A stretch of 64,000 nucleotides of DNA from Oncomelania hupensis (GCA_036898135.1 CM072516.1:20078693-20142692); one strand, 5' to 3'; positions 1 to 11,025 are shown, numbered from the stretch's first letter. Made by a program: numbers and translations. Notes: generated from the sequence alone by a model not told the origin.

Positions 1-478
1 GATGTCATTGTTGATTTTTCGGTAGACATCAACTCCCTGTGAGGTGTTCTTTTTCTTTTTTTTCTTTTTTTTAATCTCTCTTCGTTTAGCACACAGATCC
101 AAAAGTTCAGATGTGATCCACAGCTTCTTATTTGGTCGGTGCTTGCCAAGGATCTCAGTGGCGGCATCTGTCACAGCTGAGTTGAAGATGGTGGTCATGG
201 TGTTGACATCTACTTCACCAGCCCCAAAATGAGCAGTGGTGCAAATTTCCCTCCAATTGTGGCCTGAAATAGTTCTGCCACATCCGGGTCTTGCAGTTTG
301 TCCAGGTCGAACTTCAGTCTAGTGCACTTTTGCTGTATTTACTCTCTTCGAGTGGAGCCGGATAGACATCATCACGACATGGTGGTCGCTTCCGATGTCT
401 GCTCCTGGAAAAGTGCGTGTCCTGCCAATGGTGATGCTTGATCTGAAGCGTTTCTTGACCATGATGTAGTCGATTTCA
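1..478 (-). pseudogene. LINE endonuclease C-terminus and linker, 3' part of a split RTE-like element
   Basis: Read on the minus strand, about 480 to 300 encodes the end of an APE-type LINE endonuclease: a DYIMV stretch followed by GADIGSDHH, the usual C-terminal motif with the conserved SDH. The frame then runs toward position 1 through a charged linker (LCAKRREIKKK) typical of the spacer before the reverse transcriptase. The matching N-terminal half is at 7920-8938 on the same strand, so this is one LINE copy split by the DNA element at 476-7919. Frameshifts and stops show it is dead. The RT itself would lie beyond the window start. Clade is uncertain (RTE-like or a related EN-RT family). 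Confidence 0.7.
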
Positions 479-603
479 TTCGCCAAAAAAGGCAAGTCCC
501 GAAGTCGAACGAAGCTCTCCGATGTTTTACGAACGAATGCTTGCAGGACTACGTGAAACCACAGGTTGGGAAGTCTCGTCTTTCGTAGTCCTCGATTACA
601 TAC

Positions 604-1241
604 TGTTACGTTGAAACGCGAATGGTAGTACGTCAGAAACGCGCAAGATAGATCTAATCGTTTCGTTTCGCAAAGTATTCAATAATGGAGTTTATTTACC
701 TTTGATTTGAGTTTGCATTGTTGTTAGGAGAGGCTTTGTATAACGTTGATAATTTTCGTTAGTCGATATTGTTGTAGAATCTTCTGGGTCGGCTTGTTTA
801 CTATCGATCGAAGATTCGGGATAATTGTAGAAATTTGAAGGAACGATCTGGAAGGAGAAGAAATGTGTAATGACGTAAGTCAGTGATGACGATCTTTAGT
901 TCGATTGGTGGCAGTACGTCATTTCTACCATGTACCAAATTGTTCCAGAAAAGAAAGAGGTTATTTAATCGTGTGCCGAGTTGCTGTTAAAATAGTAAAG
1001 TTGTTGATAGTGATTTGGAAAGTTGCTGTGAAAGTTGTTGAGTTGAATTGAGAATTGTATGCAGTTGTTGATGTATGCTGAATAAAAGTGGAAAACTTCA
1101 TACGTCGACTTTGTGATTTGTATGCTGTTTGGACGGGCTGCGTGAATAAACGAATCTGAGTTACACCTTATCAGGACTTCAGCATCGGGGCTGAATCAAA
1201 TACTGATAACGAAAAACACCATCATCGAACTGAGTGTAACA
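604..1241 (+). repeat. 5' LTR of copy 1
   Basis: 638 bp, starting TGTTACGTTG and ending GTGTAACA with perfect inverted termini. An AATAAA signal lies near 1081 and a TTATTTAAT stretch near 961 could serve as the promoter AT-box. It matches the LTR at 5591-6234 apart from one 6-bp gap. Confidence 0.93.
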
Positions 1242-1244
1242 TTT

Positions 1245-1264
1245 TGGGGGTCAAGCCGCGATTC
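1245..1264 (+). other. Candidate tRNA primer-binding site of copy 1
   Basis: TGGGGGTCAAGCCGCGATTC begins 3 nt after the LTR. It starts with TGG, as a complement to CCA must, and fits a tRNA 3' end through acceptor stem, T-stem and the first T-loop bases (GATTC). I cannot name the tRNA. The start and end resemble the tRNA-Pro site at 50126, but the middle five bases differ. Confidence 0.55.
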
Positions 1265-1702
1265 ACGCCATAGCCAAGGGTTCAACTGCTACAACAAGCG
1301 AGTCAACGTTACGAGAGGCAGTCATCGAGGGTAGCCGCCAACGAGTTGCGTCGAGAGGGGCCAACATACTGGGACTACATCCGATAGATTCGGGTTGACT
1401 GCAAGGGCGTGTAGTCGCTGAGAGTTGCTTCGTGAGCGAACAACAGATCGGGACTACGTGGCTGCCGCAGGACTACGTCGAGGGACAGTCTCGGAGCTAC
1501 ATCGCCAGTGTTACAGAGAGCGACGAGCGGACGTCGCGTCTACTTCAGCACAGGAGCGTGCACATCAACACCAGCGTGGTGCAGCGTCGCATACGACGAG
1601 GACAGCGGGGCCTGCGTCAGCGAAGGCGACTAGTGGCAAGCATCAGCGCTACTGCAGAAAGCGTGCTGTTCTAGAACAGTCTAGAAAGGTACAGCACAGT
1701 CA

Positions 1703-1793
1703 AGAACTTTCCAGAAAAGAACCTTCCAGAAAAGAACTTTCCAGAAAAGAACCTTCTAGAAAATAACTTTCCAGAAAAGAACTTTCCAGAAGC
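1703..1793 (+). promoter_or_regulatory. Heat-shock-element-like 15-bp repeat array in the leader of copy 1
   Basis: Just upstream of the gag ATG the leader repeats AGAAC-TTTCC-AGAAA units with a 15-bp period, about six times. Split into pentamers this reads nGAAn-nTTCn-nGAAn, the layout of a heat-shock factor site. A further TTCTAGAA palindrome lies at about 1669-1676. The same array occurs in copies 2 and 3. Function is inferred from pattern alone. Confidence 0.4.
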
Positions 1794-1799
1794 ATCAAG

Positions 1800-2621
1800 A
1801 TGGCTGACTTCTGGCAGAAAGGGGTTGAACTAAATCTAAAAGGCAAACAGCTGACGGAGTACGTCAAATGCCAGGAGAGAATATTGCGTGAAGAAAGAGA
1901 AGAACAGCGACGGCGCGAAGAACGAGAATTAGAAGAGCAGCGTCGCCGTGAAGAAAGAGAATTGGAAGAGAAGCGTCTAGAAAAAGAAATAGAGTTAGAA
2001 CAGAAGCGTCTAGAAATTGAACAGCAACGTCAAGAGAGAGAAGAGCAGCGTCGCCGTGAAGAAAGAGAGTTCGAGCTGAAGCGTCTTGAAGGTGAGCGTC
2101 AGTACCAGCTAGAGTTGGCGCGTATCCAAAACAATCAGCATGCGCCACAAGTCACCAACGACCATACGGCTCCAAAATTGCCAGCTTTCGTCGACGGGAA
2201 GGACCAGATCGACAGCTATCTGGCGAGATTCGAAAGGTTCGCCGAAAGCTCTAACTGGCAACCTCAAGACTGGGCAATTCGACTGAGTGCACTTCTGACA
2301 GGGCAAGCTCTCGAAGTTTACACCAGACTGTCGAACGATGACGCCAAAAACTACGACGTCTTGAAAGAGGCCCTGTTGCAGTGCTACAACTTTACAGAGA
2401 AGGGCTACCGTAAACGCTTCCGTGAATGCCGGCCTAAGTCAGACGAGACGCCAAAGCAGTTTGTGGAGCGCCTGTCGTCATATCTACACAAGTGGGTGGA
2501 GTTATCAGGCGAAACGAAGTCTTACGACAGTCTCCATGACCTGATCGTGAAGGAACAATTTCTCAATGCCTGTCACAAGGACTTAGCGACCCACTTAGAA
2601 GAACAAAAGCTGCAGGCTTAA
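1800..2621 (+). pseudogene. gag: Gag of copy 1: coiled coil plus SCAN-like capsid, cut short by a 2-bp deletion
   Basis: The structural protein that would package element RNA. Residues about 25-105 are a highly charged coiled coil of Glu/Arg repeats, followed by a retrotransposon capsid domain (FVDGKDQIDSYLARFERF, then QFVERLSSYLHKW and LIVKEQFLNA), the last part resembling the SCAN domain. Compared with copies 2 and 3, two bases are missing near 2616, giving a stop at 2619-2621 and moving the rest of the polyprotein to another frame. The ATG follows the 15-bp repeat array and is shared by all three copies, so the start is well supported. Confidence 0.85.
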
Positions 2622-2625
2622 AGAT

Positions 2626-5334
2626 GTGACTGAGGCTGCTGAAAGATATCTCATCGCTCATGGGAAAACCCTGGGGCTACCCAGCGCGACGAAACATTTT
2701 CAGAAGACTGGAAACCATGGGAACCAGATCCAGGGAAGCCAGACGAGCCAGAGACAGACAGACTCCACGCCACCTCCCAGGGAAGGGCATTCAAGGGGCT
2801 GTTTCACCTGCAACGCTACAGACCACAGAGCGGCTAACTGTCCTCAAAACAAAAGTAGCGGACAGCGGAGCAGTACGGACAATGCAGCGGCGGGCAACCG
2901 GCAGAGGCGGTTCTCCAATCAACGGCAATCCAGTAGATCTGACCATCAAGTGTGCGGCGGGAGTGAGACCAAGCGCACAGCTACTCCCGCGGACGTGCAA
3001 GAGTGCATGACCGATGGCCAACTTCTCCTTGCCAACGGAAAATCCATCCCCGTCGTCGCCAGCGCAGCTGTGACCGTCCAGAACATGCCTGTTTCAAAGG
3101 GACGCGTCGGAAATCATGAAGTGACTGTTTTAAGGGACTCTGGCTGCAGTGGGGTCATCGTCAGAGAAGACCTAATCGCTAAAGAACAGTTCACTGGCGA
3201 TTCAAAATGGACACTTATGGCCGACAGCAAATGTGTGAGAGCGCCAGTTGCGAAGATTCATGTCAATACCCCTTTCTACATAGGCGAAGTCGAAGCGGTT
3301 TGCCTGAAGAAGCCGCTGTATGATTTGATGATCGGGAACATCGATGGCGCGAGACGACCCGACGACCCCGATCCAGAATGGAGTCCTGCCTCAACCCAAC
3401 ATGTCGAAGTTGTGGAGGAGGATCCATTGCCGTTTCCCGATGGAGACCTTACAGAGCTGCTACGGGACAATGTGGTTACTCCGGCTCAGCCCTGCCGACC
3501 AGAGATCGTCGGTGCTGTCACCACCAGGGCCCAGGCCAAGAGAGACAAGACGTCTACGCCACTGAAGGTCGCCGACAACTCCAAAGCTGCCATCGTGGAC
3601 AGAGATAAGCTGATCCAGCTCCAGGAAGCTGACAGCACTTTAAACAAGTACAGGAACCGCCAAGACCACGTGACCAAGGGCAGTGGTACGATCTATTTTG
3701 AGGTGAAGGCCAAGATCCTGTACCGAATCTTCCAGCACCCGAGGGTCAACGGAGGGAAACCACTACGTCAAGTCTTGGTACCGTTACCCCTAAGGCGCCA
3801 GGTGATGGAAGTAGCGCATGACTCAATCATGGGAGGTCACCTGGGTATCAAGAAGACGTCGGATAGAATCCAGGCGGTATTCTACTGGCCAGGACTTCAT
3901 GCGGACGTCAGCCGTTTCTGCCGATCGTGTGACATTTGCCAGAAGACCATACCTCGAGGAAGGGTCCCGAAAGTGCCTATGCAGAGGATGCCTCTGATCG
4001 ACCGACCTTTCAAGAGGGTGGCCTTAGACTTAATCGGCGAAATAAGACCTCCGAGTGAAGAAGGTCATCGGTGGGTACTGACTTTAGTGGACTATGCGAC
4101 TCGGTACCCAGAAGCAGTGCCACTGAAGAAGATTGACACTGAAACTGTAGCAGAGGCACTGGTGGACATGTTCAGTAGGCTTGGAGTGCCTGAAGAAATT
4201 CTGACAGACCTCGGGACGCAGTTCGTCTCTGACTGCATGAAGGAGGTCAACAGACTGCTGAGCATCCGGCATTTAACTACGACACCCTACCATCCGATGT
4301 GCAACGGGCTCGTCGAAAAGTTCAATGCTACGCTGAAGTCCACCCTGAAGAAACTGTGCAGCGAGCAGCCCAGACAATGGCATCGCTACATCAACGCCTT
4401 ACTTTTCGCCTACAGAGAAGTACAGCAGGAGTCCACCGGCTTCTCTCCGTTCGAACTGCTGTACGGAAGAACCATCCGAGGGCCGATGCACATCCTAAAA
4501 GAACTGTGGACGAAAGAAGTAGACACCCCAGAGGTGAAGAACAGCTACCAGTACGTGTTTGAGCTACGGGAGAAGCTGGAGCAGACTCTCGAGATAGCCA
4601 GAGAAAACCTGAAGAAGTCCCAGGACTGTGGAAAGCACTACTATGATCGTAGGGCTGTGAACAGGAAGTTCAAACCTGGCAACAAAGTGCTGGTGCTGCT
4701 ACCTACCGACCACAATAAATTGCTGATGCAGTGGAAAGGCCCGTACGAAGTGGAGACCGTGGTGGGAATCAACGACTACAAGGTGAAGGTCGGCCAGCAT
4801 TCCAAGATATACCACGCCAACCTCCTTAAGCTGTACGTGGAAAGGCCATCAGAGACTGTGCACGCAGCTACAGCAGCTGTGACCGACGACCGCTTTGACA
4901 GCGAAGAACTGTTGGAACTGGGAGACTTCCACAGCAAAGAAGGCATCAATGACGTTAAGCTAGGACCAGGCTTGACGGAAGGTCAAAAGTTGGAGCTCAA
5001 GGACCTTATGGGCGAATTTCCACATAGCTTCAGCGATGTCCCAGGCTCTACGACTTTGGTCGAACATGAAGTCCACACCCAGACCTGGAAGGAGCATCTG
5101 CAGACCTTGAGGGAGCTGTTCCACCGTCTCGCAGAAGCCAACCTGACCGTGAGACCCAGCGAATGCATTCTGGGAGCTGACAACGTCGACTGCGTCGGAC
5201 ATCCGACGGGAGAGGAAGACAACGGAGGATGCACTGACTCCAGGAAAGCCCACGAGATCACTGTCTTTGACCCTGGGCCGATGACGACCGCAACTGACGA
5301 GGGCGTCATTTCCTTGCGGTTGAAAGAACATTGA
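2626..5334 (+). pseudogene. pol: Nucleocapsid-protease-integrase polyprotein of copy 1, RT and RNase H lost
   Basis: One 902-codon frame downstream of the gag frameshift. In order: CFTCNATDHRAANC zinc knuckle (CX2CX4HX4C), an aspartic protease with RDSGCSG, an HHCC integrase zinc finger (HDSIMGGH...SCDIC), an integrase core with all three acidic residues (ALDLIG, TDLGTQF, LVEKFN) and a GPY/F module (MQWKGPYEV). After EHEVH the frame jumps straight to TQTWKEHLQTLRELF, which in copy 2 lies 163 codons later, so the RT palm with its catalytic aspartates is missing. The tail is a short rearranged patch containing ITVFDPGPM, and RNase H is absent. The integrase looks complete. Copy 3 has the same structure. 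Confidence 0.88.
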
Positions 5335-5578
5335 CTGTGTGGAGAACATTGGCAATATCTAAACAGACTTGCAGATGAGAAACATTGACCTTGTGTGAAT
5401 GAACTGTGAACATTGACAATATCCAGATAGACTTGCGGATGGAAGAACATTGACTCTGTGTATATAAACTGAGAACATTGACAGTAAATGAGACAGTCTG
5501 AAGTAAGTTTTAATTCTGTACATTGTTTGTGCATTACGTTTCAACGTTGTTGAAAGAATTTGGGTAAATTTCTTCTTG

Positions 5579-5590
5579 AGTGGGGGGTTA
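5579..5590 (+). other. Polypurine tract of copy 1
   Basis: AGTGGGGGGTTA directly abuts the 3' LTR, where plus-strand DNA synthesis is primed in LTR elements. The same tract precedes the 3' LTR in copies 2 and 3. Confidence 0.7.
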
Positions 5591-6234
5591 TGTTACGTTG
5601 AAACGCGAATGGTAGTACGTCAGAAACGCGCAAGATAGATCTAATCGTTTCGTTTCGCAAAGTATTCAATAATGGAGTTTATTTACCTTTGATTTGAGTT
5701 TGCATTGTTGTTAGGAGAGGCTTTGTATAACGTTGATAATTTTCGTTAGTCGATATTGTTGTAGAATCTTCTGGGTCGGCTTGTTTACTATCGATCGAAG
5801 ATTCGGGATAATTGTAGAAATTTGAAGGAACGATCTGGAAGGAGAAGAAATGTGTAATGACGTAAGTCAGTGATGACGATCTTTAGTTCGATTGGTGGCA
5901 GTACGTCATTTCTACCATGTAGGCCTACCAAATTGTTCCAGAAAAGAAAGAGGTTATTTAATCGTGTGCCGAGTTGCTGTTAAAATAGTAAAGTTGTTGA
6001 TAGTGATTTGGAAAGTTGCTGTGAAAGTTGTTGAGTTGAATTGAGAATTGTATGCAGTTGTTGATGTATGCTGAATAAAAGTGGAAAACTTCATACGTCG
6101 ACTTTGTGATTTGTATGCTGTTTGGACGGGCTGCGTGAATAAACGAATCTGAGTTACACCTTATCAGGACTTCAGCATCGGGGCTGAATCAAATACTGAT
6201 AACGAAAAACACCATCATCGAACTGAGTGTAACA
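5591..6234 (+). repeat. 3' LTR of copy 1
   Basis: 644 bp, same termini as the 5' LTR, with a 6-bp TAGGCC-type insertion near 5920 as the only difference seen by eye. Followed by the target duplication CATAC. Confidence 0.93.
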
Positions 6235-6239
6235 CATAC

Positions 6240-6955
6240 TATATATACTACGTACGTATGTAGGAGGACCACGAGTTTACAAAGACGAAAGAAAATACTT
6301 CAGAGCCTGTGGTAAAACATCCGTGCATAAAAACAGCCGCTGTTTCGATCTGCACAGCTTCAAGCTGTAAGTCAAATCGAGATTCGCATTTTGAAGCAGT
6401 TAGTATTATTATTATTGTTATTATTTTATGATGATTAATATACTGACACGCTTAGTAATAAAGAGTAAAAATAATACTCAACACATAATACACACATACA
6501 ACGATATTTCACATCTATATCAACAATGAAACCATGACAAAAGTTATAAGCGCTATGGTTACATTGATGTCCCTTCAGCACAACAAGGCAAAGCAAGTTT
6601 ATAATGGTCTAAAAAACTGACATTTTTATTGCAAGCACCAAAAGCAATTATTTATTTAACTATATATTATAGCAATATTATTCTTTTTAAATGATACAGT
6701 AAATTTGTTATTTGTATTTCAATGATATGTATTATAATGAGAAATGCGTATTTAAAAAAATGTTGCGTAACAGGCGGAAATTTCAATAAATCATCTGAAA
6801 ACTTTGGTAAATCGATAAGAAAAAAAAATAACCAGTAACACCATCTGAATATTTCGGGTTACACCCAACTTCAGCAAAAACTAACAAAACGTCACTGACC
6901 AAATTTATACCATTGAGCACGCACACTATTCTTTTTAAAAAAAAAAAGAAAAAAA
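6240..6955. other. AT-rich stretch without a gene
   Basis: Interior of the DNA element at 476-7919. It is AT-rich with scattered short TAT runs; no supported reading frame. Confidence 0.5.
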
Positions 6956-6958
6956 GAG

Positions 6959-6959
<1 letters not shown>

Positions 6960-7037
<78 letters not shown>

Positions 7038-7043
7038 CAAACA

Positions 7044-7131
<88 letters not shown>
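6960..7131. repeat. (AAT)n microsatellite
   Basis: Long runs of AAT/ATA in two blocks separated by an AACAAACAAACA interruption near 7030. Apparent frames here translate to homopolymers and are not genes. Confidence 0.97.
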
Positions 7132-7134
<3 letters not shown>

Positions 7135-7167
7135 AAAACAAAATAAATTAAAGATTTTACTAAATAT

Positions 7168-7201
7168 ACTACTACTACTACTACTACTATTACTACTACT
7201 T

Positions 7202-7272
<71 letters not shown>
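7168..7272. repeat. (ACT)n microsatellite
   Basis: About 35 ACT units with one TTACTACTACTTCT imperfection, about 40 bp after the AAT repeat. Confidence 0.97.
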
Positions 7273-7273
<1 letters not shown>

Positions 7274-7279
7274 GCGAAG

Positions 7280-7840
7280 TTCTGGTCTTGATTTTGTGGT
7301 CCTGATTCGGTTCTTTGCAATCCGCTGGATCATGTAAGCAATGAATAACTAACTAACTATAAATTTAACTCTGATCTCAAGTTAAAAAAAAAAAAAGATT
7401 TCGCTTAGCCTACTCGTCCTTCTCCGGAAATTTAAAGATTCGAATAGTATAAAGTATAGGCCTAAATATTATTAATTAGAATATATATATATAGTTTATA
7501 CATTTATTTACGTATAAAACAAACAATACAGGTCTAATAATTATTTTCAGCTAGTGATCTTCTTCACACTGCGGAGACTGACTTATAATATATAATGTAG
7601 ATTAAGTCTATGTATACTGTATAATGTATAACAGTGTCTACTTGGTTCTAGGCAGGAAATGGGGAATTCAATTATTAGCCTACTGCTGAGAACTAACAAA
7701 ATGCAAATCAAGGAACGCAACTGTTAAATATGGTCGATAATAATTATGCTCATCTTAACAAGTATACCGTTGCGAAATGCTAATCTGTGTAAATCGAAGA
7801 GAATTAGAAGCAACAGCGATCATTTTTAATGTTTAACTAG
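7280..7840. other. Interior of the DNA element, no gene seen
   Basis: AT-rich sequence between the ACT microsatellite and the right inverted repeat. Nothing recognisable. Confidence 0.5.
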
Positions 7841-7919
7841 TCGTAGTCATGCAAGCATCATTTCGCAACACATCGGAGAGCTTCGTTCGACTTCGGTGAT
7901 TGCCTTTTTCGGCGAATGA

Positions 7920-8938
7920 CTGGAACTAGGTTGGAAAAAACAAGTTTGCCGCCGGGACTGTGCAATGTCCATCGTCTGGAGTTTTTGTGGATACCAAGCG
8001 TGTTTGCCAGTATGAGATTGTTGTCTCGTTGCAGTGGGGTCCACATGTGTCTCCCCAGTTGTGGTGCGCATCTTGGCCAACCTTGGCATTCCAGTCGCCT
8101 TCCACTATGACTATGTTCTTCTTCGGCACTTGGTCAAGGACAGCCTGTAGATTTTCATAGAAATCTTCCACTTCGCTGTCGTCATAGTCTGATGTTGGGG
8201 CATAGGCCTGGATGATGGTGATGTTGAAAGGGGCTGCTCTCAGACGGATGGTAATGAGTCTACTAGAGACTGGGCTGCAACCCATGACAGTGGCTAGAAT
8301 GTTCTTGTGACCAAAAATCCAACGCCGTGTTCGTGCCTGTCATCTCTACAGCTGAAATAAAGCTTGTGGCCTTTGTCCGTTGTTTTTTCACCTATGCCTT
8401 TCCAGCGCAGTTCGCTGATCCCTAAAACGTTTTATCGATAGTGGTCCATCTCGTGGGCCAGTTATTCTAATTTTCCCTCCGCATTTAGGGTCTTGACATT
8501 CCAGGTTTCTTTGACAATGTTATTTCTGGTGAGGATCTTGCTGAGTTGTCCATCAGTAGCACACTTATCGCCTCCGTCCTGGTGGCCAACGGAAGGCGCG
8601 GTCCTTGTTGATCCGGGCGACGACCGATCCGGCATTGAGTAAATGGTTTTTTATTCATCAGGCAGTGTGTCTTGGGCAAGAAAGACCTGGCAGGGCCCAA
8701 TCCTCTCCAGACAATGGTTGTCCACAGCCGATATCCACAAATACAGTGTGGCTCACCTTAGCCCCGAGCACGTGGTCGTTGAACCTGTAGTAACATGAGG
8801 TTCATCCGGCCTGGCCGGTGACTTCTGTGTAGAAGACTTTCGCCCAGTGATGCCGTGCTAACATCACCCCTCTTAGTCGCCTCTTACGACACGTCGGGAA
8901 CCGTTGGGTCTATTCTAATCAGTGCCCGAACCCACAAG
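7920..8938 (-). pseudogene. LINE 5' region and endonuclease N-terminus, 5' part of the split RTE-like element
   Basis: On the minus strand from about 8500 to 7926 the frame shows an APE-type endonuclease: a SELRWKGIGEK stretch, HGVGFLVHK, then ITIIQAYAPTSDYDD and GDWNAKVGQD, all canonical LINE endonuclease blocks, followed by NNLILANT and RRWTLHSPGG in a shifted frame. Upstream (8500-8938) is a leader that ends near the stretch at 8905-8938, likely the LINE 5' end. Several frameshifts and stops are present. The domain continues at 478-1, so the copy was split by the DNA element. Confidence 0.75.
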
Positions 8939-8939
8939 G

Positions 8940-9380
8940 CAAAAATTGATGACACAATATATAATATAAAAACGAGGAGGCGGGAATGGTTGAATAGTCC
9001 TCACTGAAAATCAGGAGACGTATCCACCGCTCTTTTGGAATCAGGAAGCTCCAACTCCAGAAAGTAAACTAAAACGTAGATAATTAAATAGACAAAACAG
9101 TAGATAATGAAGTAGATAACGAAGTAGATAATGAAGCCCATCAGGCCTGTGAATCTTCTTTTTGCACGTGAATTTTTCCACACTTGGCATGCCCAATTAT
9201 CCAAGGATAATTGCACATACAGATGAAGCTCCAACTTGCTCCCAAATCTGTAGAATACCCTGCGACTGTCTCATCTTGACAATACACAGTTCTGACTCCC
9301 GAGTTCTTCGAAAAATCTCTCCGTCTGTCGCGAGGTTACGTGGATTTATACGTAATATTACAGAACAAATGTGGCCTACC
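8940..9380. other. No gene seen
   Basis: A/T-rich sequence with repeated GTAGATAA(T/C) units near 9065-9140. No supported coding. Confidence 0.4.
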
Positions 9381-10290
9381 TTTACTTGGTTTTTCGTTGT
9401 GCCAGTCGTGCCGAACGCCGAAGATCAAGCGTTGAAGTTTTTGCTGAGGCCGCCATCTGCGCTGGGGGTGCCTGTACCAAAGGCGCTGTCTCACATTTGT
9501 AGTTGGTGGTGACCATGGTAGGAGGGAGAGAGTCAGGGAAGGTTCCCATCCAGGTCTCAGGCTCTTTTTCGTTGTAGCTCTCACTATAAGGCATGGTCTC
9601 GGGTGGGTCAGTAGTTTGGATGAGCAGATCGAAGTGCTTGAAGGTCTCTTCTGTTCACCACCCGCTCTGGCCCACCTGCTACTGGCTGGATGGTGTAGAC
9701 ATGCAGGCGGGGATCCCGGCGGGCGGTGACGCGATGCAGCTCAGATCGCCAGAAGTTATGGATCTTGTTTCGACCCATCACTCAGTTCCTAGTGTAGACG
9801 TAGTTTCCGACGGTCAATGGATGGTCGGCTGCTCTTTGGTCGGTGAGTCTAGTCCTGGTCTCGGCGGCTCTCAACAGTCGTCTGCTTGCGCCGCTTAAGG
9901 TGTCGCCTCGTTGCTGGATGGGCCATGTGTTGTAGTGTCGCCTCTTTCAGCCCATTCTTCTATGATGAGGGCAGTCTCTTTGCTTTCACTTGCTATCTCG
10001 GGCTCTTGGTTTTCCACTGCCCGGGCTCTCAGCTGCTTCTCTGCCTTCGTAGTCGATGTCTACCTTGGTTTTGTCATCTTTAAATCCTGCTCGCAGCGCC
10101 AAAAAAATTCTGTAGTGGAGTTGGTGGTGTTTGGAGAGAAGACGCAGTGAAGTGATGGAAGTAGGGTGGGGAATTCTCATGCATACATTCTCTCTCTCCC
10201 GAACGCCAGTCCGTTGATGGCCGTTTAGTTTGTCTTTTATTCGAAGTACATCATACTCAGAGAGCAGAAGCAGTGCTCGTGGAGATAATA
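9380..10290 (-). pseudogene. Decayed, internally deleted Ty3/gypsy element of a third family
   Basis: On the minus strand, a TTTTTTTGGCGCTGCGAGCA stretch near 10100 looks like an LTR end followed by a primer site and leader. About 300 bp on, broken frames show an integrase C-terminal end: VMGRNKIHNFWRSELHRV, then HVYTIQPVAGGPERVVNRR, and a final RRSARLAQRK tail near 9390. Most of gag and pol is missing, stops are frequent, and a complete LTR pair was not found. It differs clearly from the two Gmr1-like families. Confidence 0.5.
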
Positions 10291-10381
10291 GCATGTTCAA
10301 CGATTCAACGAAGTTTATTGGCCAAATTGACAAAAAATAAGTTGTGATGTGGCAGTAACATCATAAAACATACATGCAAAC
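10290..10381 (-). pseudogene. 3' end of the L2-like LINE that hosts copies 2 and 3
   Basis: On the minus strand the sequence reads CCAATAAACTTCGTTGAATC and then TTGAAC, like the tail of L2/Rex1-type LINEs. It is the continuation of the 3' UTR at 16823-16966 across the copy 2 insertion (target duplication CAAAC). Confidence 0.5.
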
Positions 10382-11002
10382 TGTTACGTTGAAACGCAAA
10401 CGATATCATGTCTGAAGCGCGCACGATAGATCTAATCGTTTCGTTTTGCAAAGTATTCAATAATGGAGTTTATTTACCTTTGATTTGAGTTTGCATTGTT
10501 ATTAGGAGAGGCTTTGTATAACGTTGATAATTTTCGTTAGTCGATATTATTGGAGAATTCTCTGGAATTAAGTGTTTACTATCGATGGAAACTTCCCGAT
10601 AAATATCGAAGTGTGGCGGAAGGAGAAGAAATATGTATGACGTAAGTCAGTGATGACGATCTTTTATTTGATTGGTAGTAGTGAGTCATTTCTACTGTGT
10701 TCGAAATTGTTCGGGAAGAGAGAGAGGTTATAAAATTATGTGCCGCGCTGTTTTGATAGTTGTTGTTGATAGTGAGTTGGAAAGTAAATTTGAGAGTGGA
10801 AAGGCGATTGAGCGATTGTATGCAGTTGTTGATGTGTGCTGAATAAAAGTGGAAAACTTCATACGTCGACTTTGTGACTTGTATGCTGTTTGAACGGGTT
10901 GCGTGGATAAACGAATCTGAGTTACACCTTATCAGGACTTCAGCATCGGGGCTGAATCAAATACTGATAAAGAAAAACACCATCATCAAACGGAGTGTAA
11001 CA
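10382..11002 (+). repeat. 5' LTR of copy 2
   Basis: 621 bp, TGTTACGTTG to GTGTAACA. It is a diverged version of the copy 1 LTR (for example AACGATATC near the start). Confidence 0.93.
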
Positions 11003-11005
11003 TTT

Positions 11006-11025
11006 TGGGGGTTAAGCCGCGATTC
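11006..11025 (+). other. Candidate tRNA primer-binding site of copy 2
   Basis: TGGGGGTTAAGCCGCGATTC, three bases after the LTR; differs from copies 1 and 3 at one base. Confidence 0.55.

Larger units (their letters stand above)
604..6234 (+). mobile_element. Gmr1-like Ty3/gypsy retrotransposon, family 1 copy 1 (RT-deleted)
   Basis: A complete 5631-bp element with TGTTAC...GTAACA ended LTRs (638 and 644 bp), a primer-site candidate, a purine-rich tract and a 5-bp target duplication CATAC (599-603 and 6235-6239). Internal order is gag, zinc knuckle, protease, integrase, then only fragments of reverse transcriptase. By eye the LTRs differ only by a 6-bp insertion in the 3' copy, so this is a very recent insertion, although RT and RNase H are missing. 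It landed inside the DNA element at 476-7919. Confidence 0.93.
476..7919. mobile_element. DNA transposon with about 78-bp terminal inverted repeats, hosting gypsy copy 1
   Basis: Positions 476-553 and the reverse complement of 7841-7919 align over about 78 bp with roughly ten differences, sharing blocks such as CGAAGTCGAACGAAGCTC. They sit exactly where a LINE endonuclease is interrupted. Without gypsy copy 1 the element would be about 1.8 kb. No transposase-like frame is visible, so it is non-autonomous. No clear target duplication is seen beside the repeats, so the superfamily is not assigned; long inverted ends would suit a MULE-like element, but this is a guess. Confidence 0.6.

Noticed and set aside
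1425..1766. Upstream frames of 80-113 codons in the leader of all three family 1 copies (also 11196-11438 and 22041-22364)
   Set aside because: They begin at GTG or TTG, not ATG, and match no family. Conservation is explained by the recent common origin of the copies.
6783..7320. Frames of poly-Ile, poly-Tyr, poly-Ser and poly-Leu
   Set aside because: Translations of AAT and ACT microsatellites.
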